Below, one piece after another: positions 9,640 to 19,643 of a stretch of DNA of 64,000 nt. The position numbers were made by a program, and so were the translations under genes. Location: positions 54,142 to 118,141 of the forward strand of contig JAISNV010000010.1 in the NCBI GenBank assembly GCA_031276035.1. Reading direction: 5' to 3'. The stretch is from Bacteroidales bacterium. Lineage in GTDB: Bacteria; Bacteroidota; Bacteroidia; Bacteroidales; BM520. A model generated the notes under the pieces. The model had not been told where the DNA came from, did no database searches, and was given only the letters and a program-made list of their open reading frames with translations. Within the stretch, counting starts at the first letter, position 1. Each line of letters begins with the position of its first letter.

Positions 9640-10902
9640 CTAAGTTTTTTGTTTCTTTTTCTTAGCAGATGGAAAAAGAATATTATTGAGAATCAATCTA
9701 TATCCCGGTGAATTAGGATGAAGTGTTAATTCGGTTGGAGGATCGCCGACATAGTGACGATAATCTTCCGGATCGTGACCGCCATAGAAAGTCCATGTGC
9801 CTTGTCCCAGTTCTCCGTGAATGTATTTCACTTCGCCGAGAGATTTATTTTCACCCATAATAAGCACATTCGGTTTTAATCTGTTTTTATTGAAAGCAGT
9901 ACTTTGTCCCATGAAACTTTTAATTATTCTTTCATGATTCTGACAGAGCATGGTAGGCACCGGATCCCATTTTGCGGAAAATTCAAATAGAACAAAATAA
10001 TCGGAATCTTCCTTAACACTTCTATGATTAGTAACATCAATGTCTGAAATTTCGTATTCGTAAGGATTTGTACTTATTTTGAAATTAGTAAATGCGATAC
10101 AATTATCGTAATTGAGTTTACTTTGAGCTTGGGAATCCATCGGATCTCCGTCGAACATCGAATCGCAAATATCAACACCTTCTGCAGACAGAGCAACATC
10201 AAAGCTGTCAGGAGCCGAACACATTGCAAACAGGAAACCGCCATTCATAACATATTCCTTAATTTTTTTTGCAACCGCCAATTTACATTGCGAAACTTTT
10301 GAGAATCCAAGGCTTTGCGCAAGCTCTTCCGAATTTTTCACATCTTGTATATACCAAGCAGATTCTTTATGGGCAAACCAAAACTTTCCGTATTGTCCGG
10401 TAAAATCTTCATGATGTAAATGCAACCAGTCATATTTGATTAATTCGCCTTCAATAATTTCCTTGTCATAAATTTTATCATAAGGAATCTCGGCATAAGT
10501 CAAGGCAAGAGTAACCGCATCATCCCAAGGCAATTTTGAGAGTGGAGTGTAAACCGCAATTTTCGGAGCATTATATAATTTTATTACATCGGTGTTGGAT
10601 TCGTTATCGGCAATACTTGTAAGAATTGAATTGTACTGTACATCCGCAATTACTGTGTAAGACACACCACGAATTTTACATTCAGTTTCAATTTGATCAA
10701 GATATGTGCAGGCAAAGCTCCCTCCTTTATAATTCAAAAGCCAATCCACTTCAAGATTATTTTGTAGTACCCAATAAGCAATTCCGTATGCTTTAAGATG
10801 ATTGTTTTGAGTATTATCCATAGTAATGAGAATAGTACTTCCAACCAATAAACTTGGAAAAACAATAGAAAGCAAAATCAGAAAATATTTTATTTTATTC
10901 AT
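9640..10902 (-). CDS. Exported 'asparagine synthetase B'-like protein of unknown function
   Basis: 420 residues with a signal peptide (LLSIVFPSLLVGS). Homologues in Bacteroidetes are commonly named asparagine synthetase B, but I see neither an N-terminal catalytic Cys nor an AsnB PP-loop. A segment near YVMNGGFLFAMCSAPDSFDVAL resembles DUF4159/glutamine-amidotransferase-like folds seen in periplasmic proteins. The strongly basic tail SAKKKKQKT is unusual for an exported protein. The true function is unknown; an envelope location is inferred from the leader. Confidence 0.6.
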   Translation of the reverse strand: MNKIKYFLILLSIVFPSLLVGSTILITMDNTQNNHLKAYGIAYWVLQNNLEVDWLLNYKGGSFACTYLDQIETECKIRGVSYTVIADVQYNSILTSIADNESNTDVIKLYNAPKIAVYTPLSKLPWDDAVTLALTYAEIPYDKIYDKEIIEGELIKYDWLHLHHEDFTGQYGKFWFAHKESAWYIQDVKNSEELAQSLGFSKVSQCKLAVAKKIKEYVMNGGFLFAMCSAPDSFDVALSAEGVDICDSMFDGDPMDSQAQSKLNYDNCIAFTNFKISTNPYEYEISDIDVTNHRSVKEDSDYFVLFEFSAKWDPVPTMLCQNHERIIKSFMGQSTAFNKNRLKPNVLIMGENKSLGEVKYIHGELGQGTWTFYGGHDPEDYRHYVGDPPTELTLHPNSPGYRLILNNILFPSAKKKKQKT

Positions 10903-10922
10903 TGTGATAATTTTATGCTTAA

Positions 10923-12470
10923 TTAAAACGGAATATCATCATTTAAATTATTGTCAATATTCATTTTTGATTGAAAGGTAACGGCTTTTTGACTTGATGT
11001 TGGAAAATCATTCGGATTATACATTTCAGGATCAGTATATAATTTAGTAAACTCGTTATCAGGATCTGTGAACTTGGCATATTTAGCAATAAACTTAAGC
11101 GGCACATTAGCTGTTTTACCGTTTCTGTGTTTTGCTATATTAAGTTCGGCAAGCCCTTCGGTAGCAAGTCCTTTCTCGGTATCACTGCCGAAATTATAAT
11201 ATTCGGGACGATATATAAACATAACAATATCCGCATCCTGTTCAATAGCGCCAGATTCACGTAAATCGGAAAGCACCGGTTTTTTTTCACCAGACCTTTT
11301 TTCTACGTCACGGCTCAATTGAGACAAAGCGAGGATAGGGATATTTAGTTCTTTTGCAAGTGCTTTTAATCCTCGGGATATAGTGCTGATTTCCTGTTCT
11401 CTGTTGCCGTTACGCTCTTTCTCATTTCCTGCAGACATTAATTGCAGGTAATCGACTGCGGCAAATTGTATGTCGTATTGCGCTTTCAACTTTCTACATT
11501 TTGCCCTCATTTCAAAAATAGTTAAACCGGCAGTGTCGTCAATAAAAATTTTAGCTTCGGATAGTTTTGTTATTTTACTTGTTAATCCCAGCCATTCTTC
11601 GGATGTAACTTCTCCTTTTCTAAGTTTATCCGCGGAAATTCCTACTTCGGCAGAAATAAGACGCGTAACAAGTTGTACTGCCGACATTTCTAAAGAGAAG
11701 AACGCGACCGGTTTTTTATGATCTACAGCCATGTTTCTCAACATTGATAAGGCGAAAGCTGTTTTACCCATACCGGGACGGGCTGCAAGAATAAGTAAAT
11801 CCGATTTTTGCCAGCCGCCGGTTATTTTATCTACTTCCACAAAACCTGACGGTACCCCGCTTAATCCGTCGGTATTTTTTCTTGATTTTTCAATTTCATC
11901 TATTGCTTCCTTAAGTATCAGGCTCATATCACGGGTTCCGGTTCTAAAATTAGATTCGGTAAGATCAAATAATTCGTTTTGAGCTTTATCTAATAGTGAT
12001 AGAACATCGGTAACTTCTTCGTAAGCATCTTTAATAACCATTGAAGAAACTTCGATTAACTTTCTCTGGATATATTTTTCCATTAAAATACGAGAGTGAA
12101 ATTCCGTATTTGCAGATGATGATACTCTGTTAGTAAGTTTTGAAATATAATATGCTCCGCCGACAATATCTAAATCACCAAAAGATTTTAACTGGTTGGT
12201 TACGGTTAGAATATCAATGGGTTTATTATCCGCGAATAATTTTTTTACAGCATTAAATATTCTTTGATGTGAGTCTAAATAAAACATTTCGGGTTGAAGA
12301 ATTTCAATCACATCTGTGAGCGCATCTTTTTCCAGCATAATTGCACCGAGAACAGCTTCTTCAAGGTCTAAAGCCTGAGGTGGTAATTTGCCGTAAATAT
12401 TATCATTAACAGCTGTTTGCGTTTTATATGTCGACTTAGTTTTTCGATTAATATTTTTCTCTTCGTTCAT
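10923..12470 (-). CDS. dnaB: Replicative DNA helicase DnaB
   Basis: 515 residues. The N-terminal primase-interacting domain begins around LPPQALDLEEAVLGAIMLEK. The RecA-like motor follows, with Walker A AARPGMGKTAF near residue 235, Walker B region FAAVDYLQLM and the SQLSRDVEKR arginine-finger region. It unwinds DNA at the replication fork as a hexamer. The C-terminal tail is short and no intein is present. Confidence 0.95.
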   Translation of the reverse strand: MNEEKNINRKTKSTYKTQTAVNDNIYGKLPPQALDLEEAVLGAIMLEKDALTDVIEILQPEMFYLDSHQRIFNAVKKLFADNKPIDILTVTNQLKSFGDLDIVGGAYYISKLTNRVSSSANTEFHSRILMEKYIQRKLIEVSSMVIKDAYEEVTDVLSLLDKAQNELFDLTESNFRTGTRDMSLILKEAIDEIEKSRKNTDGLSGVPSGFVEVDKITGGWQKSDLLILAARPGMGKTAFALSMLRNMAVDHKKPVAFFSLEMSAVQLVTRLISAEVGISADKLRKGEVTSEEWLGLTSKITKLSEAKIFIDDTAGLTIFEMRAKCRKLKAQYDIQFAAVDYLQLMSAGNEKERNGNREQEISTISRGLKALAKELNIPILALSQLSRDVEKRSGEKKPVLSDLRESGAIEQDADIVMFIYRPEYYNFGSDTEKGLATEGLAELNIAKHRNGKTANVPLKFIAKYAKFTDPDNEFTKLYTDPEMYNPNDFPTSSQKAVTFQSKMNIDNNLNDDIPF

Positions 12471-12474
12471 GTTG

Positions 12475-12482
12475 CAAAGTTA
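12475..12482 (-). promoter_or_regulatory. Possible -7 box upstream of dnaB
   Basis: TAACTTTG on the minus strand fits TAnnTTTG but lies only a few bases from the dnaB ATG. Use would imply a nearly leaderless transcript, so confidence is low. Confidence 0.25.
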
Positions 12483-12690
12483 ATCTTTATTTCATTTTTT
12501 ATACTTAAAAAATGATGGTAATTTAAAAAGAAATATAAATGTTTTTATCGTCTATGAACTATATTTAATTTTAATATATCCGGAGAATTCATTAATAGAA
12601 TCAATAAAGATCATTCCTGAACTTTATAGATATTTGATTTTTTAGTTAATCGAATAGCACAATCTGAAATTAATAATAAAAGTTTTATGA

Positions 12691-12698
12691 TATTTTTG
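12691..12698 (+). promoter_or_regulatory. Putative -7 box for porX
   Basis: TATTTTTG lies 67 bp upstream of the porX ATG in the divergent dnaB-porX region (12471-12765). No convincing -33 TTTG was seen at the expected spacing. Confidence 0.35.
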
Positions 12699-12765
12699 CA
12701 GAACAAAAACAATATTTCTATTCTTTTAAACATTATCACTATATACTTAACTTTTTACATAATAA

Positions 12766-14319
12766 ATGAGTAAAATAAAAATTCTTTGGGCTGATGACGA
12801 AATAGAACTTCTCAAGCCTCACATAATATTTCTTGAAAACAAAGGGTATGACGTAGTTACGACAAACAACGGTAATGATGTTATAGATCTTATAAATGAA
12901 CAAGTGTTTGATATAATTTTTCTTGATGAACAAATGCCCGGAATGTCTGGGATACAAACGTTGGAAACAATAAAGAATATCAACCCGAATATTCCTGTTG
13001 TTATGATAACAAAAAGCGAAGAGGAAAATCTGATGGAAAATGCTATCGGGTCTAATATTGCAGATTACCTGATTAAGCCGGTAAATCCGAATCAAATATT
13101 GTTAAGTTTAAAGAAAATTCTTGAGAATAGAAAAATTGTAAGTGAGAAAACCACTCAGTCGTATCAACAAGAGTTTAGAAATATCGGAATGGATTTATCC
13201 AATAATCTTAATTTTGAAGAATGGACTGACATATATAAAAAGTTAGTAAATTGGGAATTACGTTTTGATGCTTCATCAGATCAGAATATGTATGAAGTGT
13301 TTGAAATGCAGAAACATGAAGCTAATTCCTTGTTTTCTAAATTTATAGAGAATAATTATGAAAATTGGCTTAACGGTAAAGATTCTAAAAAACCGGTTAT
13401 GTCTCATTATGCACTTCAGGAATATGTATTCCCGAGTTTAGGTAAAAAACCTAAATTTATGTTTGTTGTCGATAACATGCGTTTAGATCAGTGGAAAGCT
13501 ATTGAAAGAATAATAGGAAATATTTATCGCACAGATTCCGAGTATATTTTTTCAAGTATTCTTCCTACAACAACACAATATGCCAGAAATGCTTTATTTG
13601 CAGGTCTTATGCCTCTTGATATTCAAAAGAAATATCCGCAGTATTGGCTAAATGAAGACGATGAAGGTACAAAAAATCAGCACGAAGAGTTTTTCCTCGC
13701 CGAAAATCTTAAAAGACATGGAAAAGGTAATATCAAATTTTCATATAATAAGATTTTAAATCTTGCTGCCGGAAAGAAACTATTCGAAACTTTACCTAAT
13801 TTATTGAGTAATGATTTTAATGTAGTGGTTTACAATTTTGTTGATATGCTCTCGCATGCGAGAACAGAGATGGAAATAATTAAGGAACTTGCAGATGATG
13901 ATGCTGCATACCGTTCATTAACGGAATCATGGTTTGAGCATTCGGCTCTTTATGATGTAATTGAATATTTGGCTTCAAAACAAATTGATATAATAATTAC
14001 TACAGACCATGGTTCGGTAAAAGTCAGTGACCCGGTAAAAATTGTCGGAGATAAAGCAACAAATACCAATTTGCGGTATAAGGTCGGAAAAAATTTGGCA
14101 TATAACAAAAAAGAAGTTTTTGAGATTCGCAGGCCGGAAGATTTTCATTTACCGAAAACCAATCTTACTTCAACTTATGTTTTTGCTAAATCTAATGACT
14201 TTTTTGCTTATCCGAATAATTACAATTATTATGTCGGTTATTATAAAAACTCTTTCCAACACGGAGGAGCCTCAATGGAAGAAATGCTTATTCCTATGGC
14301 ATTTTTATCGGCAAAATAA
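12766..14319 (+). CDS. porX: PorX, T9SS response regulator with PglZ-type domain
   Basis: 517 residues. The receiver domain spans residues 1 to about 120, with acidic pocket DDE, phospho-acceptor D54 in FLDEQMPGMSG and K in LIKP. The C-terminal PglZ/alkaline-phosphatase-superfamily domain shows FVVDNMRLDQWKA and TTDHGSVKV, the metal-binding regions. PorX partners the histidine kinase PorY and the sigma factor SigP to control T9SS genes. It diverges from dnaB and heads the plus-strand run porX-tsaE-aroB-aroA. No PorY is present in the window. Confidence 0.92.
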   Translation: MSKIKILWADDEIELLKPHIIFLENKGYDVVTTNNGNDVIDLINEQVFDIIFLDEQMPGMSGIQTLETIKNINPNIPVVMITKSEEENLMENAIGSNIADYLIKPVNPNQILLSLKKILENRKIVSEKTTQSYQQEFRNIGMDLSNNLNFEEWTDIYKKLVNWELRFDASSDQNMYEVFEMQKHEANSLFSKFIENNYENWLNGKDSKKPVMSHYALQEYVFPSLGKKPKFMFVVDNMRLDQWKAIERIIGNIYRTDSEYIFSSILPTTTQYARNALFAGLMPLDIQKKYPQYWLNEDDEGTKNQHEEFFLAENLKRHGKGNIKFSYNKILNLAAGKKLFETLPNLLSNDFNVVVYNFVDMLSHARTEMEIIKELADDDAAYRSLTESWFEHSALYDVIEYLASKQIDIIITTDHGSVKVSDPVKIVGDKATNTNLRYKVGKNLAYNKKEVFEIRRPEDFHLPKTNLTSTYVFAKSNDFFAYPNNYNYYVGYYKNSFQHGGASMEEMLIPMAFLSAK

Positions 14320-14402
14320 TCTTTATAAACTATCATTAATAAATATCAGGAACAATTGTGTGTAACGTTAAATCAACATTAGGCGATTAAAACTATATTT
14401 TT

Positions 14403-14822
14403 ATGACATTAATTTCAAATGGATTAGATGACCTTGAGTCTATTGCAGGGAAAATTTTAACTACTTATAAAGACAAAAGGGTATTTGCCTTGACAGGAGC
14501 CATGGGGGCTGGTAAGACTACTTTAACTAAGGTTTTATGTGAACAGTTGGGCGTTATTGACGTTGTTAACAGTCCGACCTTTGCAATTGTTAATGAATAT
14601 TTGACTGCATCCGGAGATTCTGTGTTTCATTTCGATTGTTATCGTTTAAAAAACCTTGCCGAATTTCTTGATATCGGCGGTGAAGATTATTTATACAGTG
14701 GAAATTATTGTTTTATTGAATGGCCGCAAATTATTGAAAAACATCTTCCTGAAGGATATGTTGATATAAATATTGCTATCGGTGATAGCGACTCATCGAG
14801 AATAATATCTGTTAATTCTTAA
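14403..14822 (+). CDS. tsaE: tRNA threonylcarbamoyladenosine biosynthesis ATPase TsaE
   Basis: 139 residues, normal for TsaE. The Walker A motif is TGAMGAGKTTLTK, followed by the family phrase VNSPTFAIVNEY and the HFDCYRL motif. TsaE works with TsaB and TsaD to make t6A37 on ANN-decoding tRNAs. It sits 83 bp after porX and 11 bp before aroB. Confidence 0.93.
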   Translation: MTLISNGLDDLESIAGKILTTYKDKRVFALTGAMGAGKTTLTKVLCEQLGVIDVVNSPTFAIVNEYLTASGDSVFHFDCYRLKNLAEFLDIGGEDYLYSGNYCFIEWPQIIEKHLPEGYVDINIAIGDSDSSRIISVNS

Positions 14823-14833
14823 TTTTAAATATT

Positions 14834-15865
14834 ATGGATGAAATTATTTGTAATGGCGAGGATTTTATTAATCAGGTTAATAATTATATTGATGCCAATT
14901 ACGCCGAGTGTAAAATAGCTTTGTTGATAGATGAAAATACAACAACTCATTGTCTTCCGCTAATAATGCCGATTCTGCAACATAGAAATTATTATCTGAT
15001 ACATATCAACAGCGGCGAAACAACCAAAAATTTACAAACCAGCAAAAAATTGTGGCAAAAACTCATAAATCTGAATTTCGACCGCAACTCTTTGTTTATA
15101 GTTTTAGGCGGCGGCGTTTTATGCGATATTGGCGGATTTATTGCTACTACATATAAAAGAGGCGTTAATTTTATTTATATGCCTACCACTCTTTTAGCTC
15201 AAACCGATGCTGCATGGGGCGGAAAAAACGGCATAAATTTTAATAAATTGAAGAACCAAATAGGTACAATAAATTTACCTAATCTTGTGGCTGTTAATCC
15301 TGATTTCCTGAATACTCTACCCGACAGAGAATTTTCTTCCGGACTTGCTGAGGTTATAAAACATGGCATAATTGGCGATAAGTCTATTTTAAAAGATATT
15401 GAAGATGGTGTTTCTTATTCTTCAGAATATCTTTTACCGATTATAAAAAAGTCGGTTAATGTTAAGAAGGAAATTGTTGACAAAGATATTAACGACTGGA
15501 GTGAAAGGAAAAAGTTAAATTTCGGTCATACTGTAGCTCATGCAATAGAAGCCGTGTATGAAGATAAATATAGTCATGGCTCGTGTGTTGCATTAGGTAT
15601 GTTGACTTCATTGTACCTTTCAAAAAAATTATTGAATCTTAACTATAATGATTATACGTATTGTTGTGATATTGTATTTAACAATATTCCTCTACCGAAA
15701 ATTTATGCTGAAGATATTCCAACCATAATAAATAAAATGTCTTATGATAAAAAGAATTATGATGGTGAGATTAATTTTGTTTTATTAAAAGGAATTGAAG
15801 ATGCTGTTATTAATATTTCTGTAACTGAAGATCAAATTTTAGAAGCCCTGCTTCATAATTTATAA
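14834..15865 (+). CDS. aroB: 3-Dehydroquinate synthase
   Basis: 343 residues. NAD-binding and catalytic signatures are visible: LGGGVLCDIGGFIATTYKRG, PTTLLAQTDAAWGGKNGIN, and metal ligands in EVIKHG and LNFGHTVAHAIE. It converts DAHP to 3-dehydroquinate in the shikimate pathway. One base separates its stop from the aroA ATG, so the two are coupled. Confidence 0.93.
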   Translation: MDEIICNGEDFINQVNNYIDANYAECKIALLIDENTTTHCLPLIMPILQHRNYYLIHINSGETTKNLQTSKKLWQKLINLNFDRNSLFIVLGGGVLCDIGGFIATTYKRGVNFIYMPTTLLAQTDAAWGGKNGINFNKLKNQIGTINLPNLVAVNPDFLNTLPDREFSSGLAEVIKHGIIGDKSILKDIEDGVSYSSEYLLPIIKKSVNVKKEIVDKDINDWSERKKLNFGHTVAHAIEAVYEDKYSHGSCVALGMLTSLYLSKKLLNLNYNDYTYCCDIVFNNIPLPKIYAEDIPTIINKMSYDKKNYDGEINFVLLKGIEDAVINISVTEDQILEALLHNL

Positions 15866-15866
15866 C

Positions 15867-17102
15867 ATGCCTAACAATATTACAATTTCTGAATCTATTG
15901 ATCTGCCGATAAATAAAAGTATTTTAAACCGATATTTAATATTAAAATATTTATATGATGATTTATCAAATGTCAGCTTGGATTCCGGCACACCTGATGA
16001 TTCCATTCTTCTGTACAATATTCTGAAAGAAGATATTCCCGATTTTTGTAATTGTATGAATGCCGGAACGGTTTTCAGATTTATTTTAGCTGTTTCTTCC
16101 CTTTCCGGTAAATCGAGAATTATTGATGGTTCCGAAAGAATGCGGGAAAGGCCCTGCAAAGATTTGGTAGATTCTTTAGAATTATTAGGAGCAAAAATAG
16201 AATATTTAGATAAAGTAGGGTATCCACCGGTAAGGATAATATCACCAATAAATCTGAATAATTATCCTGAAACAATATTTGTAAAGTCGGATATTAGTAG
16301 TCAGTTTGTTTCTGCAATAATGATGATAGCTCCTTTGTTGCCTCTCGGATTAAATATTGAATTATGCGAACAAAATGTTTCTCATTCATATATTGTTATG
16401 ACATCGGAGATAATGAATAACGTGGGATTGAAAACCGTTTTTAATGATAATCTTATTTATGTTTTATCGCAAACTGATAAAGTGATGTTTGATGATTTTA
16501 TTTTTGAAAAAGATTGGTCGGCAGCGGCATTCTGGGTAACAATACTTTCTGCATTTGAAAAGGGTAGTGTTGAGTTAAAAGGTTTAACCACAAAATCTGT
16601 TCAGGGCGATAAGGTAATTTTGGATTATCTACATTATTTGAATATTGATTATATTGAAAATGATAATTCAATTATACTTTCTAAGTCTGGGATAAGAATA
16701 ATAGAGAAACCCGATAAAGTTGTAAAAATTGATTTAAAGAATTCTCCCGATTTATTTCCGCCGCTTGCAGTTGCTTTTGCTTTGAGTGATGTTGAAGTAC
16801 ATTTTACAGGATTGAATAATTTGATTTGGAAAGAATCGAATAGAATTGTATCTGTGCTGGATAATTTAAAATTGTTATCTTATGATGTTGTCCAATTATC
16901 CGATGACGATGTGATAATATACAGATCAATTAATGATATTTCGAATATTAATAAAAAAATCATGATAAAAACCCATGATGATCACCGTATTGCGATGGCA
17001 TTTGCTGTTTTTGAATATTTGAATGATAATATTGAAATAGATAATATGGATTGTGTAACAAAATCCTATCCCGGTTTCAGCGTAGGTTTCCTTAATAAAT
17101 AA
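15867..17102 (+). CDS. aroA: 3-Phosphoshikimate 1-carboxyvinyltransferase (EPSP synthase)
   Basis: 411 residues, slightly short for the family. It carries NAGTVFRFI (PEP-site loop, canonical NAGTAMR), GSERMRERP, and the C-terminal THDDHRIAMAFAV motif. The N-terminal SIDLPINKSILNR matches the usual PGSKSIANR but in degenerate form. It condenses shikimate-3-phosphate with PEP. With aroB it forms a shikimate pair; the loop substitutions suggest a divergent class, and the motif set still supports an active enzyme. Confidence 0.9.
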   Translation: MPNNITISESIDLPINKSILNRYLILKYLYDDLSNVSLDSGTPDDSILLYNILKEDIPDFCNCMNAGTVFRFILAVSSLSGKSRIIDGSERMRERPCKDLVDSLELLGAKIEYLDKVGYPPVRIISPINLNNYPETIFVKSDISSQFVSAIMMIAPLLPLGLNIELCEQNVSHSYIVMTSEIMNNVGLKTVFNDNLIYVLSQTDKVMFDDFIFEKDWSAAAFWVTILSAFEKGSVELKGLTTKSVQGDKVILDYLHYLNIDYIENDNSIILSKSGIRIIEKPDKVVKIDLKNSPDLFPPLAVAFALSDVEVHFTGLNNLIWKESNRIVSVLDNLKLLSYDVVQLSDDDVIIYRSINDISNINKKIMIKTHDDHRIAMAFAVFEYLNDNIEIDNMDCVTKSYPGFSVGFLNK

Positions 17103-17292
17103 AATTTTTAGGATAAAATACAAGTGTAATTTTTATCGAAGGAAGAGGAAGTTAAAAATAAATTCTCACCGCTTCGATTTAAAATGTTTTATATTCATAC
17201 ACACTTTCAAAACTATGAGTACGATTTTTTAATATTTGCGATATTATATAACACGGCAAAGTGTTACACGAATTATATCTATCTTACTGTTC

Positions 17293-18582
17293 TTAAAAAA
17301 AATGAAAAAGTTCTTGAGTTTTTATTTGATATTTCCTTCGGAAGAAAAAACGTTGAATTGTATCAAAATAAAGATTTTTTAATTTGAAAGCAATAATGCT
17401 TAATATCGGAATAACAACAAAAGAAATCAATGCGCTTACCAAAGCAGACATAAAAAAGCGGAAAATAAAAAAATACAGTATAAAAAATAGTGCAGGTATA
17501 AATATTCCCATAACAAAGGAAAGTGACGAATAAAATCCTTTGTTTGCCATTTTTCGGGCAGAAAATTTAATAATAAAATATGGTAAAAGCATGACTGTTG
17601 CGCCGGGAATAAAAAACGGCAATAATAAAATAATCTTCAGGACATCAATAGTTTGCGACTTTTTTAGTAAACGACAAATTTTGTCACTACTTTTTCCGGA
17701 ACTTAATAATCTCCCCATTTCAGCATCCAAGATATTCAATTTCTCCGGATTGTTTTTTTCTTCATCAAGATAGTTGCGACATATTTCCTGTTTTGCTTTT
17801 AATCGATTCCATACATTGTCGGCAAGTTTATTTTCGATAATATAATCATCTGTTTGCAAAATAGTTGCCAGATAGATTGATTCATAATGATTTGCAGAAT
17901 TTACATTTAACATTAATTCCGATATTCTCGGGTATAAATCGGCACGTATCGTGTTGTATGCTTTTGCGGGATTTTCAAGATACAACTCGAAATAATCCGA
18001 CATTTCGAGCGGTTTGCCAAATTGGATTGTTACATTCCGTCCCGATGAATTTAAATCTTCGTATTCAATTCCCACAGGAATTATTTTTACACCATCTGAA
18101 ACGCCGAACTTTTCCTGTGCAAAAAGAGCAATACGGAACATGCCTTTAACTAAGGGTAATAATTTTCGGATTTCTATTTGTCGTCCTTCAGGCATAAGAC
18201 AAAGTTTCTTATTTTGTTCCAATGTTTCAATGGCTTCTATAAACGGATCCCTGTTTTTGTCTAAATCGGCAACATTTTCGCGGGCGCGATATACCGGCAA
18301 CATTTTAAGGAATCGCAGAAACGTTGAAAATGTTTTATTGACAGCAAAGAAATAGCTAACAGCCATAAATACAATCTGATCATGAGGAAAAGAAAACAGA
18401 ATAAGCAAAGGATCCATCAACCCGTTTTTATGGTTTGGAGCAAAAATAACTGGTTTGTCAGTCGGAACATTTTCTTGCCCGCGAATGTGTATTTTCCGGT
18501 AATAAATCCGCATAAACAGAAATGCTATTCTGCTAAGAAGATAATAAGCAAAACTATATTTATATATTTTACTTTTAGACAT
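17293..18582 (-). CDS. PlsC-type 1-acylglycerol-3-phosphate acyltransferase with C-terminal membrane extension
   Basis: I start this at the ATG at 18582 (MSKSKIYKY), 7 bp after the patatin stop; the longer frame to 18687 would overlap the patatin gene by about 100 bp. The acyltransferase motifs are APNHKNGLMDP (a His-x5-Asp form) and LMPEGRQIEIRKLLPLVKG. The remaining C-terminal third contains several hydrophobic segments and a basic end. It probably esterifies lysophosphatidate or a related lysolipid in the inner membrane. Pairing with a patatin suggests phospholipid remodelling. Confidence 0.8.
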   Translation of the reverse strand: MSKSKIYKYSFAYYLLSRIAFLFMRIYYRKIHIRGQENVPTDKPVIFAPNHKNGLMDPLLILFSFPHDQIVFMAVSYFFAVNKTFSTFLRFLKMLPVYRARENVADLDKNRDPFIEAIETLEQNKKLCLMPEGRQIEIRKLLPLVKGMFRIALFAQEKFGVSDGVKIIPVGIEYEDLNSSGRNVTIQFGKPLEMSDYFELYLENPAKAYNTIRADLYPRISELMLNVNSANHYESIYLATILQTDDYIIENKLADNVWNRLKAKQEICRNYLDEEKNNPEKLNILDAEMGRLLSSGKSSDKICRLLKKSQTIDVLKIILLLPFFIPGATVMLLPYFIIKFSARKMANKGFYSSLSFVMGIFIPALFFILYFFIFRFFMSALVSALISFVVIPILSIIAFKLKNLYFDTIQRFFFRRKYQIKTQELFHFF

Positions 18583-18589
18583 ATTACTT

Positions 18590-19387
18590 TTAATCGTGTT
18601 CCTCAGGGAAGAAATTACCTTTTTCAATAATATGTTTGGTTGAGGTGTAGCCAACGTCGAAGATTTCGCGACTCTTTCCGACATCAAAAGTGTCGTAATT
18701 TCCCATATCTATCGGTTCAATCAAAATGTCGCATATATCTTTATCGTGTAAAATATTAGATTTCATCATGAAATGATAAGATCTCATAGCAACATTTCTA
18801 ATACCAAGTTTATAATCATGAGCGACCATCGGGCTGGCATTAATTCCAATCAACACATCACATTCCTCCCTAATTGTTGATGCCGGAAAATTCTTGAGAA
18901 CACCGCCATCGATATAATTTACATTATCAATTTTTTTTGGCGAGAACAATACCGGTAAACTGCATGAAGCGATTATTTTTTCAAGTAATTTTCCCTGCGA
19001 AAAAGTAACACAATGTCCGTTGTCCAAATTTGTTGCCACAATTCTAAGTGGAATCTTCAAGTTTTCGAAAGTTTCGGAACGAAGTTTCTTTTGCAAAAAT
19101 TTTTCGAATTCATTTATGTTAAAAAGTCCGCCGCTCATCTCAAGCGAAGTCATTTCGCGAAAACTGACTTTGCGAAAGAAATCACCAATCTCATCCGGCG
19201 AATAACCGTCGGCATATAAGGCGCCGACAATTGAACCTGCACTGACTCCGGAAATTACATCGGGTTTAACACCATATTCTTCCAATGCCTTTAATGCTCC
19301 GGCATGACAAAGACCTTTTATGCCACCACCGCTTAATGCAAGTCCTATTTTATAAGGTTTAATGATGTCTTGATTTTTCATTGTCAT
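18590..19387 (-). CDS. Patatin-like phospholipase
   Basis: About 265 residues from the ATG at 19387 (or 19381). An upstream in-frame ATG at 19480 exists, but a TACCTTTG -7 box at 19411 lies inside that extension, which argues for the shorter start. Patatin motifs: oxyanion loop GGGIKG, nucleophile elbow GVSAGS, and catalytic DGG in YIDGGVLKNFP. There is no signal peptide, so this is probably a cytoplasmic lipid acyl hydrolase of the RssA type. It is followed directly by the acyltransferase. Confidence 0.85.
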   Translation of the reverse strand: MTMKNQDIIKPYKIGLALSGGGIKGLCHAGALKALEEYGVKPDVISGVSAGSIVGALYADGYSPDEIGDFFRKVSFREMTSLEMSGGLFNINEFEKFLQKKLRSETFENLKIPLRIVATNLDNGHCVTFSQGKLLEKIIASCSLPVLFSPKKIDNVNYIDGGVLKNFPASTIREECDVLIGINASPMVAHDYKLGIRNVAMRSYHFMMKSNILHDKDICDILIEPIDMGNYDTFDVGKSREIFDVGYTSTKHIIEKGNFFPEEHD

Positions 19388-19410
19388 ATAAATTAAAAAA
19401 TTACTAAATG

Positions 19411-19418
19411 CAAAGGTA
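19411..19418 (-). promoter_or_regulatory. Putative -7 box for the patatin/acyltransferase pair
   Basis: TACCTTTG on the minus strand, 24-30 bp upstream of the two candidate ATGs. It supports the shorter patatin start. Confidence 0.4.
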
Positions 19419-19583
19419 ATAATTTTCGACAGGTTAGTTATGCCATCCAATCTAATATATTCCTCATAATGTATTTTCAATCCGGTTATTTACTTACAAC
19501 CAATGTTTTTACGTTAATTTCAAGAATATTAATTGTGGGGAAAATAATATTAAGAATATTTCATTAACCGAATTTCATTGCAC

Positions 19584-19617
19584 AAAAAAAGCGGAAGAAA
19601 ATTTTCCTCCGCTTTTA
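19584..19617 (-). terminator. Rho-independent terminator of the hydrogenase operon
   Basis: On the minus strand AAAAGCGGAGGAAAA pairs with TTTTCTTCCGCTTTT (one G-U) and runs into a T-rich tract. It lies 27 bp after the hydC stop. Confidence 0.8.
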
Positions 19618-19643
19618 GATTTATCATTAGATAATTGATAATC

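Noticed and set aside
9640..10902. Genuine asparagine synthetase
   Set aside because: There is a signal peptide and none of the AsnB catalytic motifs, so the common name appears to be a misannotation.
18583..18687. Longer N-terminus for the acyltransferase
   Set aside because: It would overlap the patatin coding end by about 100 bp and adds no family residues; the ATG at 18582 follows the patatin stop.
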